Assembly (NCBI RefSeq): GCF_016599715.1
Contig: NZ_CP067019.1
Coordinates: 2,976,001-3,040,000 of the forward strand
DNA length: 64,000 bases
Source: Acinetobacter sp. CS-2
GTDB taxonomy: Bacteria; Pseudomonadota; Gammaproteobacteria; Pseudomonadales; Moraxellaceae
Reading direction: 5' to 3'
Positions 31,821-41,571 of this stretch are shown here, one piece after another; the first letter of the stretch is position 1; every line of letters starts with the position of its first letter. The position numbers and the translations under genes were made by a program. The notes under the pieces are model-generated. The model had not been told where the DNA came from. It did not search any database and saw nothing but the letters and a program-made list of their open reading frames with translations.

Positions 31821-32147
31821 TCAAATGAGAAAATCTTCTAATTTTGCACCACTTTCAAGTTCTGCAACCAACCAGCGCGGTTGTTTACCACGACCAGTCC
31901 AAGTATCTGCTGAATTCTTTTTGCTGCGATAACGTGGTTCTACAGATTTGCGTGTACTTTTCTTACGTTTGGTGGCACCAAACTCTAAAATTTGTTCAAT
32001 GCTTAAACCAACGTTATCAGCAATGTCCAAAATTTGCTGATAGGCATCTTCAACTGCCTGATCATTTTTAGAAGCAATTAATGCTTCAGCTTCAACTTGT
32101 AAACGCTTTAACTCTTCAACAGATAAATTACTAATGTCAGGCATCAT
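31821..32147 (-). CDS. H-NS-family nucleoid-associated protein
   Basis: 108 residues. The N-terminal half is a coiled-coil oligomerisation region (LSVEELKRLQVEAEALIAS). The C-terminal DNA-binding domain contains the core TWTGRGKQPRWL, matching the H-NS loop T-W-x-G-x-G-x-x-P that enters AT-rich minor grooves. Such proteins silence horizontally acquired AT-rich genes, relevant to the AT-rich AIPR gene in this window. The first two codons are both ATG. Confidence 0.92.
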   Translation of the reverse strand: MMPDISNLSVEELKRLQVEAEALIASKNDQAVEDAYQQILDIADNVGLSIEQILEFGATKRKKSTRKSVEPRYRSKKNSADTWTGRGKQPRWLVAELESGAKLEDFLI

Positions 32148-32286
32148 ATTAACTCCAAAAAAGGCTTTATATTTTTTAATTAAAACTAGCTCATAATATT
32201 TTTATTATTTAAAACATTCAATAGAATTTTTTAAATAAATAAAAATTAGCTAAATAGATTTTACAGCCCACTATATTGGAAAAACC

Positions 32287-32721
32287 TTAATTTAAAATTA
32301 AATGTTTTACGCTTAACTCAATTTCTGTAATTTTATGGCGAATAATTTCTGGTATTTCCGTTTTAAGCATGTTGTGCTTATTTACACAAACAATCACTGC
32401 TTCTGCCACGGCAACAGTTTTTTGTTGCGACTCGCTCCATAATAAATAGCTCATACGAAAGGCACTATTACGAATTTCCTCAACACGCACACCAATTTTA
32501 AGCTGGTCTGGATAAAATAGCGGACTAATATATTTGCATTGGTTAGAAGCAACCACTGTATAAACATCCTGTGCAAAAATATTCAAGACATCCATATAAA
32601 AAATGCGGGCACTTTCGATATAACGATAATACATCACGTTATTTACATGCCCAAATGCATCCATATCGCCCCAAGCAACAGACTGATCATAAATCACCGG
32701 ATAATCGGACAGAGTGAGCAT
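32287..32721 (-). CDS. Acyl-CoA thioesterase, 4HBT (YbgC/FadM-like)
   Basis: A 144-residue hotdog-fold protein. WGDMDAFGHVNNVMYYRY at 17-34 carries the catalytic Asp and the HVNN signature of 4-hydroxybenzoyl-CoA-thioesterase-like enzymes, and ARIFYMD follows. Cytoplasmic. It probably hydrolyses medium or long acyl-CoAs, but the substrate is unknown. It is preceded by hemY on the same strand with an 11-bp gap. Confidence 0.88.
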   Translation of the reverse strand: MLTLSDYPVIYDQSVAWGDMDAFGHVNNVMYYRYIESARIFYMDVLNIFAQDVYTVVASNQCKYISPLFYPDQLKIGVRVEEIRNSAFRMSYLLWSESQQKTVAVAEAVIVCVNKHNMLKTEIPEIIRHKITEIELSVKHLILN

Positions 32722-32732
32722 ATTTCTTACCT

Positions 32733-33926
32733 TTATATTTTTATTTCAACAAAATTTGCATTATTTTCAAAAATTAAATTTAACTGCTTAATCAAATCAT
32801 CCTGACCTTTTAAAGTAGATTTAATTCTTAAATAATTCATCATCACATTATCTGGGTATAACTCCAGCAATTGGTCAGCTTCAGCCGCTCTTGCAGTAGC
32901 GGTATATACATGCCACTTCACAAAGGCAAATACAGGTAAAGAAGGATATTTACTTTCCCAATAGTCAATTCGTTGCTCAACCATTAAATAATCCGGACTT
33001 TGCTTTAATAATTGCTGCTGGAACCATAAATAAAAAACGTCTTGATTAAACTGTTGATCCAGTAAATGTAAGACCAAGGCTTCATGCTGCTGGCTCATTT
33101 CCGGCATACGTGATAACAGCTTTAACCATAACACTTTAATCTCATAATCACGGCTATAAATCTGGTCCTGCAAGTCTAAATAGCGCTGTTGCAAATTTTG
33201 CAAACTTTCGATATTAGCCTGATCAAAATTAACCAATAATTGCTGTAACCATTCCCGTTTTTTTTCTGTGCCCAGATGTCCATATTTAGTCGAGCGTAAA
33301 TACATCCAGGGAAACTGAATGGCAAACTTTTCCCATAAACTGGTTAATCTTAAATCATATGCACTTTTTACATCTTTTAACCAGGGTGAAAGCTCATGTT
33401 GATTTAAGAATTCAAGATGGGTTAATGCTTGCTCACCATCATTTTGCGACAGGTAAATTTCTATGCGCTGTATTTCGGCCAATTCAAATGCCATGGCATT
33501 ACTTTGGTTTAAGATGGCAAGCGCTTGGGGATATTGCTGCTGCATCCAATACAAACGTGAACCAATAATCCCCTTTAATAAACCCGATTGAGAAAAGACG
33601 TTTTGAATAAATTGATGTTGATCTTGTGCCGCCTCTAATAACCAAATTACTGCCAACTGTTCATAAGGGTGCAAGTTTTTAAAATTAAAAACCGTTTCCA
33701 GCTTTCGTTGTTCCCGGGTTAAATAACGTTTAATGAGCAACCACAATAATTGGATCAACAGGCTTAAACTGGCCAGAATAATAAACATAATCCAGATATT
33801 GGTTTGAATTTGCCATTCACGCCAGTATAAATAAACATAACCTGCGCCATACCCATAACTTAAAACACTTAAACCTGCGATAATAAGTAGGCTGATAAAA
33901 GCATAGGCCAGTAAAATCTGCTTCAT
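32733..33926 (-). CDS. hemY: HemY-like inner-membrane TPR protein
   Basis: About 397 residues from the ATG at 33926, which follows GGGATG and lies seven bases after hemX. A start at 33950 would overlap it. Two N-terminal membrane helices (about 4-30, 43-65) precede a helical repeat region, the HemY_N/TPR arrangement. The gene is called hemY by position in hemCDXY. It is not the oxygen-dependent protoporphyrinogen oxidase of the same name. Its role in tetrapyrrole synthesis is unclear. Confidence 0.85.
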   Translation of the reverse strand: MKQILLAYAFISLLIIAGLSVLSYGYGAGYVYLYWREWQIQTNIWIMFIILASLSLLIQLLWLLIKRYLTREQRKLETVFNFKNLHPYEQLAVIWLLEAAQDQHQFIQNVFSQSGLLKGIIGSRLYWMQQQYPQALAILNQSNAMAFELAEIQRIEIYLSQNDGEQALTHLEFLNQHELSPWLKDVKSAYDLRLTSLWEKFAIQFPWMYLRSTKYGHLGTEKKREWLQQLLVNFDQANIESLQNLQQRYLDLQDQIYSRDYEIKVLWLKLLSRMPEMSQQHEALVLHLLDQQFNQDVFYLWFQQQLLKQSPDYLMVEQRIDYWESKYPSLPVFAFVKWHVYTATARAAEADQLLELYPDNVMMNYLRIKSTLKGQDDLIKQLNLIFENNANFVEIKI

Positions 33927-33933
33927 GAATTTA

Positions 33934-34776
33934 TCATCCCAATAATGCACGTGTATTTAAACTAGGCGTAGGCAAAGCCGTAAATCCTTTGATCTTCTGG
34001 ATATTCTGAATCAGCTGTCGCGACTTCTCATCGGGGATTTGATTTAATAGCTGAATAATTTCAGTCAGGGATTTTTGATACTCTAAATATTGCCCCTGTT
34101 TTAAGGCTTGTTGCGCAATGAGCAGTCGGAGCTGCGCTTCTTTTAAAATTAACGGACGCTGCATAAGCGCCGTAGCAGGTTGTTTCGCAGGTTCAATCAC
34201 TAGCCAACGTTGCCAGAAAGATTTACCCGATGCCTGACTCGCGTTTAATTGGGGTGCATGTAACTCTTGGGCCAGCGCAGCATCAAGTTGCTGAATAAGC
34301 GCATCCACTTTGATTTGCTGAGCTATCCGCTCACTGACAAAATGCTGAATAAGCTGATGGTCTTTGGCAATAACCTGATGCAAGCTTTGCTTCAATGGTG
34401 CCGCGAGGGCATATTGCTCAAGATTTTGATCCAAACGGGTTAATTTATCCAGAGCTGCAGTAAACTGTTGTTGTTGCAGCATAAATTCAATTAATTCTAG
34501 TTGCTGTTTAATCACCACAACAGGATCAATACTTGCCGCCTGAATGGTTTTTAAATTCTCTGCAGCCTGTGAACTTGCCGGTGCAGACTCTCCTGTCAGC
34601 ATGACTTTGCGCTGTAAAGCGACAAATTGATCATTTAAATTTGCATTATTCTGTTCAATTCGATGCAGACTGGTATTTAATTCTGTTTGTTGTGCAGTAA
34701 GATTAAATAAGTCATAACTTAATTTAGCAATCCAGAGTAGACTTAAAATAAATAATAAAATGAGTATTTTCTTCAT
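33934..34776 (-). CDS. hemX: HemX-like membrane-anchored protein
   Basis: 280 residues. One N-terminal membrane helix (about 3-22), then a coiled coil (LNTSLHRIEQNNANLNDQFV) and a helical periplasmic domain. HemX proteins are often labelled uroporphyrinogen-III C-methyltransferase, but no SAM-binding site is visible here, so that label should not be used. The start codon overlaps the hemD stop by four bases. Confidence 0.85.
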   Translation of the reverse strand: MKKILILLFILSLLWIAKLSYDLFNLTAQQTELNTSLHRIEQNNANLNDQFVALQRKVMLTGESAPASSQAAENLKTIQAASIDPVVVIKQQLELIEFMLQQQQFTAALDKLTRLDQNLEQYALAAPLKQSLHQVIAKDHQLIQHFVSERIAQQIKVDALIQQLDAALAQELHAPQLNASQASGKSFWQRWLVIEPAKQPATALMQRPLILKEAQLRLLIAQQALKQGQYLEYQKSLTEIIQLLNQIPDEKSRQLIQNIQKIKGFTALPTPSLNTRALLG

Positions 34777-35552
34777 GTGTTCCCTTGCACAACAACAAGC
34801 TTCTGCAGAATTGAATCTGTTTTTAAATCAGGTAGTCGCGTGATATTAAAACATGTTGCCTGATTTTTTTTATAATTCGAAACAACTTGATACAGGCGCT
34901 CCCCTAAAACCAGATAATGCCCTCTTGCAATAAGGTGCTTCTGATGTTGCATGAGCTGAATCCAGTTTAACCAACCCGCTTCGCTACTGACCACCATAGC
35001 ATACTGTTTTTGTTTTTCTAATAAAGATAATACATTAGCTAAATCTTGCTGAGTAAATACAGGACAACGGCGCGCATATAAAACAAAATTTAGAATTCGC
35101 ATGCCTTGCAGTTTTAACTGATCCATCATAAACATCCGCCCCCCTTCACCACGCCAAAAAGCCAGACACTGACCTGAATTGAGGGTTTGTAAAACAGGAA
35201 GCTGTAACATTCCTTCCGATGTTTCAACTTTGGGGACTTCGGCAGAAATACCATATTGCGCCAGAGCCTGAGCAGTGCGATCCCCGACCGCAATCCACTG
35301 AATATGTTTAAGCTGATCCAGCGTTATGCATGATTGTTTTAAATAATCCATGCCGATTTGCACGGCCGTGGGACTCACCACCACAATCACCTGAGCAGCA
35401 GGCAATTGCTGATAAAGTTCAGACAAGTCAGCTGACCAGGGTCGAGGCAGCAATTGCAATAAAGGTAAATCCAACACCTCAATTTGAGCCATACCTAAGG
35501 CATGACTCAAATTTTCTGCACGGTCTTGCGGACGTGTATTGATAAACAGCAT
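34773..35552 (-). CDS. hemD: Uroporphyrinogen-III synthase
   Basis: 259 residues. It closes hydroxymethylbilane with inversion of ring D. Sequence identity across this family is low. The two-lobed arrangement, the VVVSPTAVQIGMDYL segment near 55 and VVSSEAGWLNW near 185 fit, and the position directly after hemC is the strongest support. One base separates it from hemC. Confidence 0.9.
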   Translation of the reverse strand: MLFINTRPQDRAENLSHALGMAQIEVLDLPLLQLLPRPWSADLSELYQQLPAAQVIVVVSPTAVQIGMDYLKQSCITLDQLKHIQWIAVGDRTAQALAQYGISAEVPKVETSEGMLQLPVLQTLNSGQCLAFWRGEGGRMFMMDQLKLQGMRILNFVLYARRCPVFTQQDLANVLSLLEKQKQYAMVVSSEAGWLNWIQLMQHQKHLIARGHYLVLGERLYQVVSNYKKNQATCFNITRLPDLKTDSILQKLVVVQGNT

Positions 35553-35553
35553 A

Positions 35554-36471
35554 TTAATACAGGGCTTTCAATAAATCGCCAGCGCCTTGTTCAACTAATT
35601 TTTGCGCTAGCATTTCACCCAGCTCTACAGCCTGTTCAGGTGTTCCGCTCAGTTCAGCTTTTAATAAAGTCGCACCATCTACACTACCAACACGACCTTC
35701 AATGTGTAATTGACCTTCAATTAAAGTTGCATGCCCTGCAATCGGGACCTGACAGCCCCCTTCCAAATAGGCATTAAATGCGCGTTCTGCACGTACACAC
35801 ACATCAGTTTCGCGATGTAACAGCGGTAAAATAAGCTCCAGCACAGCCTGATCTGCCGCACGACATTCCAAACCAAGCGCCCCCTGTCCAACTGCCGGCA
35901 AGCTCACTTCCGCTGGCAGTGTATGACGAATACGTTCAGCCAACCCCAAACGCTTTAAACCCGCACTTGCCAGAATAATGGCATCATAAAGACCTGCATC
36001 CAGTTTGGATAAACGCGTCCCCACGTTGCCCCGTAAATCGATAATTTCCAAATCGGGACGGGCTTTTAAAATCTGGCTTTTACGACGCAGGCTCGATGTA
36101 CCCACTTTGGCGCCTTGTGGCAAATCATCAAAACTTGCGTAAGTATTAGATACAAAGGCATCCAGCGGATCTTCACGCTCACAGATCACCGCAAGGCTCA
36201 GTCCTTCAGGCAAAGCCATCGGCACATCTTTCATTGAATGCACCGCCAAGTCTGCACGACCATCCAGCAGGGCTGCTTCCAATTCTTTAACAAAAAGTCC
36301 TTTTCCGCCAATCTTGGCTAAAGGCGTATCCAGAATTTTGTCACCTTGGGTGACGAAGGTCACTAACTCAACTTTAAGATCCGCATGTAATGCTTCCAAA
36401 CGGGCACGAATATGTTCCGCCTGCCATAAAGCAAGCGGGCTTTGTCGAGTTGCAATCTTCAAAATCTTCAT
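35554..36471 (-). CDS. hemC: Hydroxymethylbilane synthase (porphobilinogen deaminase)
   Basis: 305 residues. It polymerises four porphobilinogens. [13 protein letters not shown] at 8-20, [11 protein letters not shown] near 80 with the conserved Asp, SLRRKSQI near 130, and the dipyrromethane-cofactor Cys in [12 protein letters not shown] near 240 are all present. It begins the hemC-D-X-Y unit. algR lies 108 bp upstream on the same strand, as in Pseudomonas. Confidence 0.97.
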   Translation of the reverse strand: MKILKIATRQSPLALWQAEHIRARLEALHADLKVELVTFVTQGDKILDTPLAKIGGKGLFVKELEAALLDGRADLAVHSMKDVPMALPEGLSLAVICEREDPLDAFVSNTYASFDDLPQGAKVGTSSLRRKSQILKARPDLEIIDLRGNVGTRLSKLDAGLYDAIILASAGLKRLGLAERIRHTLPAEVSLPAVGQGALGLECRAADQAVLELILPLLHRETDVCVRAERAFNAYLEGGCQVPIAGHATLIEGQLHIEGRVGSVDGATLLKAELSGTPEQAVELGEMLAQKLVEQGAGDLLKALY

Positions 36472-36578
36472 AAATCCGAGAAACAGTCAATAAGTGCGTT
36501 AGTGTAAACTTAACGCGCTGACTGGAAAATGCAAGTAAATTTGCATTCTCCTTGTCACCTAAATTTATGAAAACAGAT

Positions 36579-37319
36579 TTAGATCTTTTGGATGCGTTCT
36601 CTTAAATTGGGCAGATGACGTCGGCTGACCGCCAGGCGTTCTTCAAGTTCACGACAACGCACCTGATACTGCCCCGAACTGATCACTTCAAGACCATCCA
36701 GGAAATGTACTGAAACCAAAGCATTGCGATGAATTCGAATAAACTGGTCGCCAAATTCGTTTTCCAAATCTTTTAAGGTTTCATCGATCAGTACACTGCC
36801 ATTTTTATGCCGTACCGTGACATATTTTTGATCTGCCAAAAAATAATAAATATTTTCTACAGGAATCAATTCCACACCACGATAGGTTTTCGCCACAATC
36901 TGATGGCGTTTTATATTGAGTTCGTCCATATCTTCTTTTTGTTTTAAGTTGCTCATTTGTGCTTGAGTCAGTTTTGTTAAATGATCTAATACCTGTTGCA
37001 ATTCCTGCTGCATCACCGGTTTTAGCAAATAGCCTTCCGCATGCGACTTAAATGCCTCCAAAGCATGTTCATCATAAGCCGTACAAAAAACAATGGCGGG
37101 CATAGGATCAAGCTGGCGCAAATATTCAGCACAGCTCAAGCCGTCCATTTCAGGCATTTGAATATCTAACAGTACTACATCTGGCTCATAGAATTGAGTC
37201 ATTTCAATTGCTTGCTGCCCATAACTTGCAGTGGCAACCACCTGATGTCCCAATTGCGTAACTAGACGTGACAAACGCTCCACAGCGAAAGGTTCATCAT
37301 CGCAAATCAGGATGTCCAT
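36579..37319 (-). CDS. algR: LytTR-family response regulator AlgR-like
   Basis: 246 residues. The receiver domain (1-120) has the acidic pair DDEP, phospho-acceptor Asp54 in VVLLDIQMPEMDG, and Lys101 (LLKPV). The C-terminal LytTR DNA-binding domain (about 140-245) contains FIRIHRNALVSVHFL. It pairs with the sensor kinase upstream. The name follows the conserved argH-algZ-algR-hemC order. Alginate genes are not in the window, so the regulon here is unknown. Confidence 0.92.
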   Translation of the reverse strand: MDILICDDEPFAVERLSRLVTQLGHQVVATASYGQQAIEMTQFYEPDVVLLDIQMPEMDGLSCAEYLRQLDPMPAIVFCTAYDEHALEAFKSHAEGYLLKPVMQQELQQVLDHLTKLTQAQMSNLKQKEDMDELNIKRHQIVAKTYRGVELIPVENIYYFLADQKYVTVRHKNGSVLIDETLKDLENEFGDQFIRIHRNALVSVHFLDGLEVISSGQYQVRCRELEERLAVSRRHLPNLRERIQKI

Positions 37320-37372
37320 TTCTCCTCCTTCACAGTCAACATCATTTTTTTTATAGGTTAACCATGACTTTT

Positions 37373-38530
37373 TTATTTATATCGATATTGCACAACTGTG
37401 GTAAATATTCCCTTTCCCTCGTATGTCTGAAAAGTTGCAGAGCGACCATAATAAGCTTTAAGCCGCTGCTTCACATTTTCAACTGCAATACCATGCCCCT
37501 GTCGTAAATTTATTTTATCCTGTGCATAAGGGTTAGTAATGACTATATTGACTTGTTTTTGCAATATTTCAATCAATATGCTTATCGTACTCTTTGTTAG
37601 AATTTTTTCAACTCCATGAAAAATACTATTTTCCACTAAAGGTTGTAAAGTTAATAAAGGAATTTGTATCTGAGAAAATAAAACTTCATCGTCATATTTC
37701 CACTCTACCTGTAAGCGATCCCCCAAGCGAATCTGTTCAATGGCCAGATAACGCTGGCACAGTTCAATTTCATCTTTTAAGCGCACCAGTTTAAGTTCTT
37801 TAAAACTGGCCCGAAATAGCTGTGATAAATTCAGTAACATTTGTTCCGCTTTATCCGGATCAATGGTAATCAAACTGATGACTGTATTTAAGCTATTAAA
37901 TAAAAAATGCGGATGAATCCGCGCCTGCATGGCCTGAATACGTGCGTTTAATTCACTGTTTTGCTGACGCGACCATTGCTCACGCATATAAAGATAGCGA
38001 AAACAAAAACTTCCAATCAGCACCCCATAACTGAGATGTAATCCAGCGCCATCGAATAAAACCTGTAACTTCAAATGTTGGAATTGGAAATTTTGCCCAA
38101 AGAAAATAACACCGTTCAGCACCACCGTGGTCAATAACACAATAATCTGCAGCAAAACAAAGCCCGCAACTAGGGTCTGCCCAAAACTGAAGTGCTGAAT
38201 TTTGCTCTGCAGGCGCTCAATCAACGCCACAAATGCCAGTAAAACCCAATCAATGAACAATATATATTCCAGCAGACGACCCACACTTAAAGCCGTCCAG
38301 GATTGTACTTCTGCCAACGCCAAGATAACCGCCAGAATATTGCTGGCAATAAATAATTCAATTAGATGTTGCCAATGCCCTATTTTCGTAAAAAAATAGG
38401 CGTCATTGTTTTTCCGATCATCTGTATAGGTCGAAGCTGGATCGCTTTGTTTTTCAGCAAGTGATTCTGAATTTGCTATACTCTTGTTCAAATTACTGCT
38501 TTTTATTTTATTGAGCCGACATGACCACAT
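37373..38530 (-). CDS. algZ: Sensor histidine kinase AlgZ-like (LytS type)
   Basis: 385 residues. After a polar N-terminus of about 50 residues come four hydrophobic helices (about 55-165). The His_kinase domain has [15 protein letters not shown] (phospho-acceptor His near 210), then [15 protein letters not shown] and [13 protein letters not shown] for ATP binding. The ATG at 38530 has GAGGA about eight bases upstream, so it is credible even though it overlaps the start of divergent argH by ten bases. A TTG at 38491 is an alternative. Confidence 0.88.
   Translation of the reverse strand: MWSCRLNKIKSSNLNKSIANSESLAEKQSDPASTYTDDRKNNDAYFFTKIGHWQHLIELFIASNILAVILALAEVQSWTALSVGRLLEYILFIDWVLLAFVALIERLQSKIQHFSFGQTLVAGFVLLQIIVLLTTVVLNGVIFFGQNFQFQHLKLQVLFDGAGLHLSYGVLIGSFCFRYLYMREQWSRQQNSELNARIQAMQARIHPHFLFNSLNTVISLITIDPDKAEQMLLNLSQLFRASFKELKLVRLKDEIELCQRYLAIEQIRLGDRLQVEWKYDDEVLFSQIQIPLLTLQPLVENSIFHGVEKILTKSTISILIEILQKQVNIVITNPYAQDKINLRQGHGIAVENVKQRLKAYYGRSATFQTYEGKGIFTTVVQYRYK
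38474..38482 (+). promoter_or_regulatory. Candidate extended -10 promoter of argH
   Basis: TGCTATACT fits the extended -10 pattern TGnTATAAT with one change. Initiation would fall about 32 bases before the argH ATG. It lies inside the algZ coding sequence. The -35 element (TTCAGC) is weak. Confidence 0.55.
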
Positions 38531-39951
38531 CTTCTAATTCCTCAAATCCGTCACAAGCCCAAACTTCGGGTATGTGGGGCGGTCGTTTCTCTGAAGCTAC
38601 TGACGCATTTGTTGCTGAATTTACAGCATCTGTTCAATTTGACCAACGCTTTTATAAACAAGATATTGCAGGTTCTATTGCGCATGCAACCATGCTTGCC
38701 AAAGTAGGCGTTTTAACCGAACAGGAACGCGATGACATCATTAACGGCCTAAACACCATTAAAGCTGAAATTGAAGCAGGTGAATTCGAATGGCGCATTG
38801 ACCTAGAAGATGTGCACATGAATATCGAGTCACGCTTGACCAGTCATATTGGCATCACCGGTAAAAAACTGCATACCGGTCGTAGCCGTAACGACCAGGT
38901 GGCGACAGACATCCGTTTATATGTACGTGATGAAATTGATGCAATTTTAGAGTTATTGCAAAAATTACAAAAAGGCATTTTGGGTTTGGCAGCAAAAAAT
39001 ACCAATACCATTATGCCGGGCTTTACCCATCTGCAAACTGCTCAGCCAGTGACTTTTGGTCACCATTTGATGGCGTGGTTTGAAATGCTGGTACGTGATT
39101 CTGAGCGTTTGATTGACTGCCGTAAACGTGTGAATCGCTTGCCGCTTGGTTCTGCTGCACTTGCAGGTACCACCTATCCGATCGAGCGTGAATACACCGC
39201 ACAGCTTTTAGGCTTTGAAGCCGTGTGTGAAAACTCGCTGGATGCCGTGTCTGACCGTGATTTCGGTATTGAATTCAATGCTGCTGCATCTTTAATTATG
39301 ATGCACCTGTCGCGTATGTCGGAAGAAATGATCCTGTGGACCTCTGCACAGTTCAAATTTGTGAACATTCCAGACCGTTTCTGTACCGGCTCTTCAATCA
39401 TGCCGCAAAAGAAAAACCCGGATGTGCCTGAATTGATCCGTGGTAAGACTGGTCGCGTATACGGTGACTTGATGAGTCTATTGACCTTGATGAAAGGTCA
39501 ACCATTGGCGTATAACAAAGACAACCAGGAAGACAAAGAACCATTATTCGATGCGATCGATACTGTTCGTGGTTCATTGATGGCATTTGCTGACATGATT
39601 CCTGCCTTGGTTCCAAATGTTGAAATCATGCGTGAAGCTGCGTTACGTGGTTTCTCAACTGCAACTGACCTTGCAGACTATCTGGTGAAAAATGGCGTGG
39701 CATTCCGTGATGCACATGAAATTGTCGGTAAAGCAGTTGCGCTAGGTGTGCAAGAAGGTAAAGATCTGTCTGAATTGACACTTGAACAGCTGCAACAGTT
39801 CTCTGGCCTGATTCAAGCTGACGTGTTTGAAAAAGCCTTGACTCTTGAAGCTTCTGTGAATGCGCGTAACCACATTGGTGGTACGGCACCTGCACAGGTT
39901 GAAGCAGCGATTGCTCGTGCTTACGCTCGTTTAGAAAAACTTTACGCTTAA
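38521..39951 (+). CDS. argH: Argininosuccinate lyase
   Basis: 476 residues. It splits argininosuccinate to arginine and fumarate. [16 protein letters not shown] near 20, [15 protein letters not shown] near 120, and the superfamily signature [15 protein letters not shown] near 295 (catalytic Ser loop) are present. Full length. It probably forms an operon with yggX, 11 bases downstream. Confidence 0.98.
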   Translation: MTTSSNSSNPSQAQTSGMWGGRFSEATDAFVAEFTASVQFDQRFYKQDIAGSIAHATMLAKVGVLTEQERDDIINGLNTIKAEIEAGEFEWRIDLEDVHMNIESRLTSHIGITGKKLHTGRSRNDQVATDIRLYVRDEIDAILELLQKLQKGILGLAAKNTNTIMPGFTHLQTAQPVTFGHHLMAWFEMLVRDSERLIDCRKRVNRLPLGSAALAGTTYPIEREYTAQLLGFEAVCENSLDAVSDRDFGIEFNAAASLIMMHLSRMSEEMILWTSAQFKFVNIPDRFCTGSSIMPQKKNPDVPELIRGKTGRVYGDLMSLLTLMKGQPLAYNKDNQEDKEPLFDAIDTVRGSLMAFADMIPALVPNVEIMREAALRGFSTATDLADYLVKNGVAFRDAHEIVGKAVALGVQEGKDLSELTLEQLQQFSGLIQADVFEKALTLEASVNARNHIGGTAPAQVEAAIARAYARLEKLYA

Positions 39952-39962
39952 GGAAAACGGAT

Positions 39963-40235
39963 ATGTCTCGACAAGTATTTTGCCGTAAATATCAAACAGA
40001 AATGGAAGGTTTAGACTTTGCCCCCTTCCCGGGTGCAAAGGGTCAGGAACTGTTTGACACCGTGTCTAAACAAGCATGGCAAGAATGGCTCAAACACCAA
40101 ACCACGCTCATTAACGAGAAGCGTTTAAACGTGTTTGAACCGGACGCGAAAAAATTTCTTGAAGAACAGCGTGAGAAATTCTTTAACAATGATGAGTCAC
40201 TGGAAAAAGCTGAGGGCCTAAAGCCTGAGGCGTGA
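39963..40235 (+). CDS. yggX: Probable Fe(2+)-trafficking protein YggX
   Basis: A 90-residue protein starting [20 protein letters not shown], the family hallmark with its single Cys7. [19 protein letters not shown] and the C-terminal helical part follow. YggX proteins protect iron-sulphur clusters from oxidative damage. AAGGAAAAC precedes the ATG. Confidence 0.96.
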   Translation: MSRQVFCRKYQTEMEGLDFAPFPGAKGQELFDTVSKQAWQEWLKHQTTLINEKRLNVFEPDAKKFLEEQREKFFNNDESLEKAEGLKPEA

Positions 40236-40298
40236 TTAAGCGGAGCACTGCTCCGCCACGCCGCAAGGCAAGAGCTTTGCTCGCGCAGGCTTTAATCT

Positions 40299-40335
40299 AA
40301 AAAGAAATCCCCTTTTATTGGGGATTTCTTTTTTT
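40299..40335 (+). terminator. Terminator of argH-yggX
   Basis: AAAGAAATCCCC, loop of seven, GGGGATTTCTTTTTTT. A strong stem followed by a T-run. Confidence 0.9.
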
Positions 40336-40387
40336 AAGCTGATCTGAATTTTACGCAAGACAAGAGAAACGCATAGTTTTGATTATC

Positions 40388-40416
40388 AAAAGGGAATCTG
40401 AAAAGATTCCCTTTTT
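40388..40416 (+). terminator. Second terminator-like hairpin
   Basis: AAAAGGGAATC, loop tgaaaa, GATTCCCTTTTT. It lies 50 bp after the first. It may be a backup terminator or the end of an unseen short transcript. Confidence 0.75.
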
Positions 40417-40686
40417 AGCTGAGGAAGCTATTCACTTAAATCCATGCTAACGATATTCGTTTCCGGGTAATGTAATTGTCAAAAACATTTCTTATAGGGC
40501 CTTTTTATTTTTTCTGAAAAATCCAAATTAGGCATTCATTTTCTATTTATTTGGTAATTTTAAAAATTCTACTTATTCCATAAACCTTTTAAACATTTAG
40601 AAATAACTGTAATTCAAAACTACATTTCTCAATAAAACGATACATTACAATACAATAACCTACATGATTTGGCAGTTGTCCTCCCC

Positions 40687-40783
40687 TATACTTGGTTTCA
40701 AGTAGATGGTTAAACATCTTATAACAACTATAAATATCCCCGATTTCAATCCTAGGTTTCCCCCAAAATCTAGGATTTTTTTT
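40687..40783 (+). ncRNA. Candidate small RNA, about 85 nt, with promoter -10 and own terminator
   Basis: TATACT at 40687-40692 predicts initiation near 40699. A small hairpin AGATG-gttaaa-CATCT (40704-40719), a C-rich unpaired stretch (TATCCCCG), and a terminator AATCCTAG (40748-40755) / CTAGGATT (40770-40777) with eight Ts follow. The terminator loop is TTTCCCCCAAAA, again C-rich. No open reading frame or ribosome-binding site is present. The -35 region is poor, so an activator may be needed. This is inferred from form alone. Confidence 0.55.
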
Positions 40784-40830
40784 ATTTGCTATTTTTAATC
40801 CTTATCTTTCCCCGAAAGGCTTATAGAAAT

Positions 40831-40861
40831 AAAAAAACGCCCCCTTTAGGACGTTTTTTAT
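40831..40861 (-). terminator. Terminator of pgsA
   Basis: On the minus strand AAAAAACGTCC, loop taaagg, GGGCGTTTTTTT (one G-U pair). Just past the pgsA stop. Confidence 0.75.
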
Positions 40862-40875
40862 TTTTAAAGCTGAAC

Positions 40876-41463
40876 CTAGGGCTGTTTTAAATAGGGCCAT
40901 GCAGCCTTTAAATAAATAAACATCGACCATAACGTCAGCACTACAGCAGTGTAAAGCAATGCATAAGCCAGCATTTCAAATGGTTGCCAATTCAGTAAAA
41001 ATACTGAAATCGCAATCATCTGGAAAGCGGTTTTATATTTACCTACAGTCGAGACAGCCACGCTGGTACGTGCCCCTAGCTCTGCCATCCACTCGCGTAA
41101 GGCAGAAACCGTAATTTCACGCGAAATAATCACGATTGCTGCAAAGGCCATAGAAATGCTCGGTTGCCATTGCACCAGAACAATTAATGCAGCTGCAACC
41201 ATCAGCTTATCTGCGACAGGATCTAAAAAACGGCCAAATGCGGAGGTTTGATTGAGTGAGCGGGCCAAATAGCCATCAAACCAGTCGGTTACAGCAGCAA
41301 TGACAAAAATGGCTGTTAAAATAACGTGACGAGTCATATTTGCATCATGACCTGAAACACCAACTGCAGGGGGCCAATAGGCCACCAGCAAGAAAACAGG
41401 TATTAAAGCGATACGCGCCAAAGTCAAGATATTTGGAATATTCAGGATGCGACCTGTAGTCAT
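40876..41463 (-). CDS. pgsA: CDP-diacylglycerol-glycerol-3-phosphate 3-phosphatidyltransferase
   Basis: About 195 residues from the ATG at 41463 (MTTGRILNIPNILTLARIAL). A longer frame upstream adds a non-conserved extension. The CDP-alcohol phosphotransferase motif D-G-x2-A-R-x8-G-x3-D-x3-D is seen as DWFDGYLARSLNQTSAFGRF then LDPVADK near 65-85. Four to five membrane helices. It makes phosphatidylglycerophosphate in the inner membrane. Confidence 0.95.
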   Translation of the reverse strand: MTTGRILNIPNILTLARIALIPVFLLVAYWPPAVGVSGHDANMTRHVILTAIFVIAAVTDWFDGYLARSLNQTSAFGRFLDPVADKLMVAAALIVLVQWQPSISMAFAAIVIISREITVSALREWMAELGARTSVAVSTVGKYKTAFQMIAISVFLLNWQPFEMLAYALLYTAVVLTLWSMFIYLKAAWPYLKQP

Positions 41464-41571
41464 AGACACCGCCAATTTTTCCCCTTTATGTACAATGAAA
41501 AACCACACATATTTTGAGGATTGATTCATCGTTAGTGAGAGTCACTTTATACGAATTGCTATAAAGTGTCA

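Larger units (their letters stand above)
40236..40875. other. 640-bp gene-free region with hairpins, terminators and a small-RNA candidate
   Basis: No protein gene is supported. It holds a perfect palindrome GCGGAGCA-c-TGCTCCGC (40240-40256), two plus-strand terminators (40299 and 40388), an AT-rich stretch (40420-40680), a promoter-like TATACT (40687), a small-RNA candidate (about 40699-40783), and the pgsA terminator (40831). Confidence 0.8.

Noticed and set aside
33934..34776. HemX as uroporphyrinogen-III methyltransferase
   Set aside because: No SAM-binding motif is visible. The label comes from old family naming.
36579..38530. AlgZ/AlgR as alginate regulators
   Set aside because: Names come from conserved gene order. 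No alginate genes are in the window and no target is shown.
40671..40692. Sigma-54 promoter before the small-RNA candidate (TTGGCAG followed by C-rich spacer)
   Set aside because: The -24-like TGGCA is present, but no GC-containing -12 element follows at the required distance.
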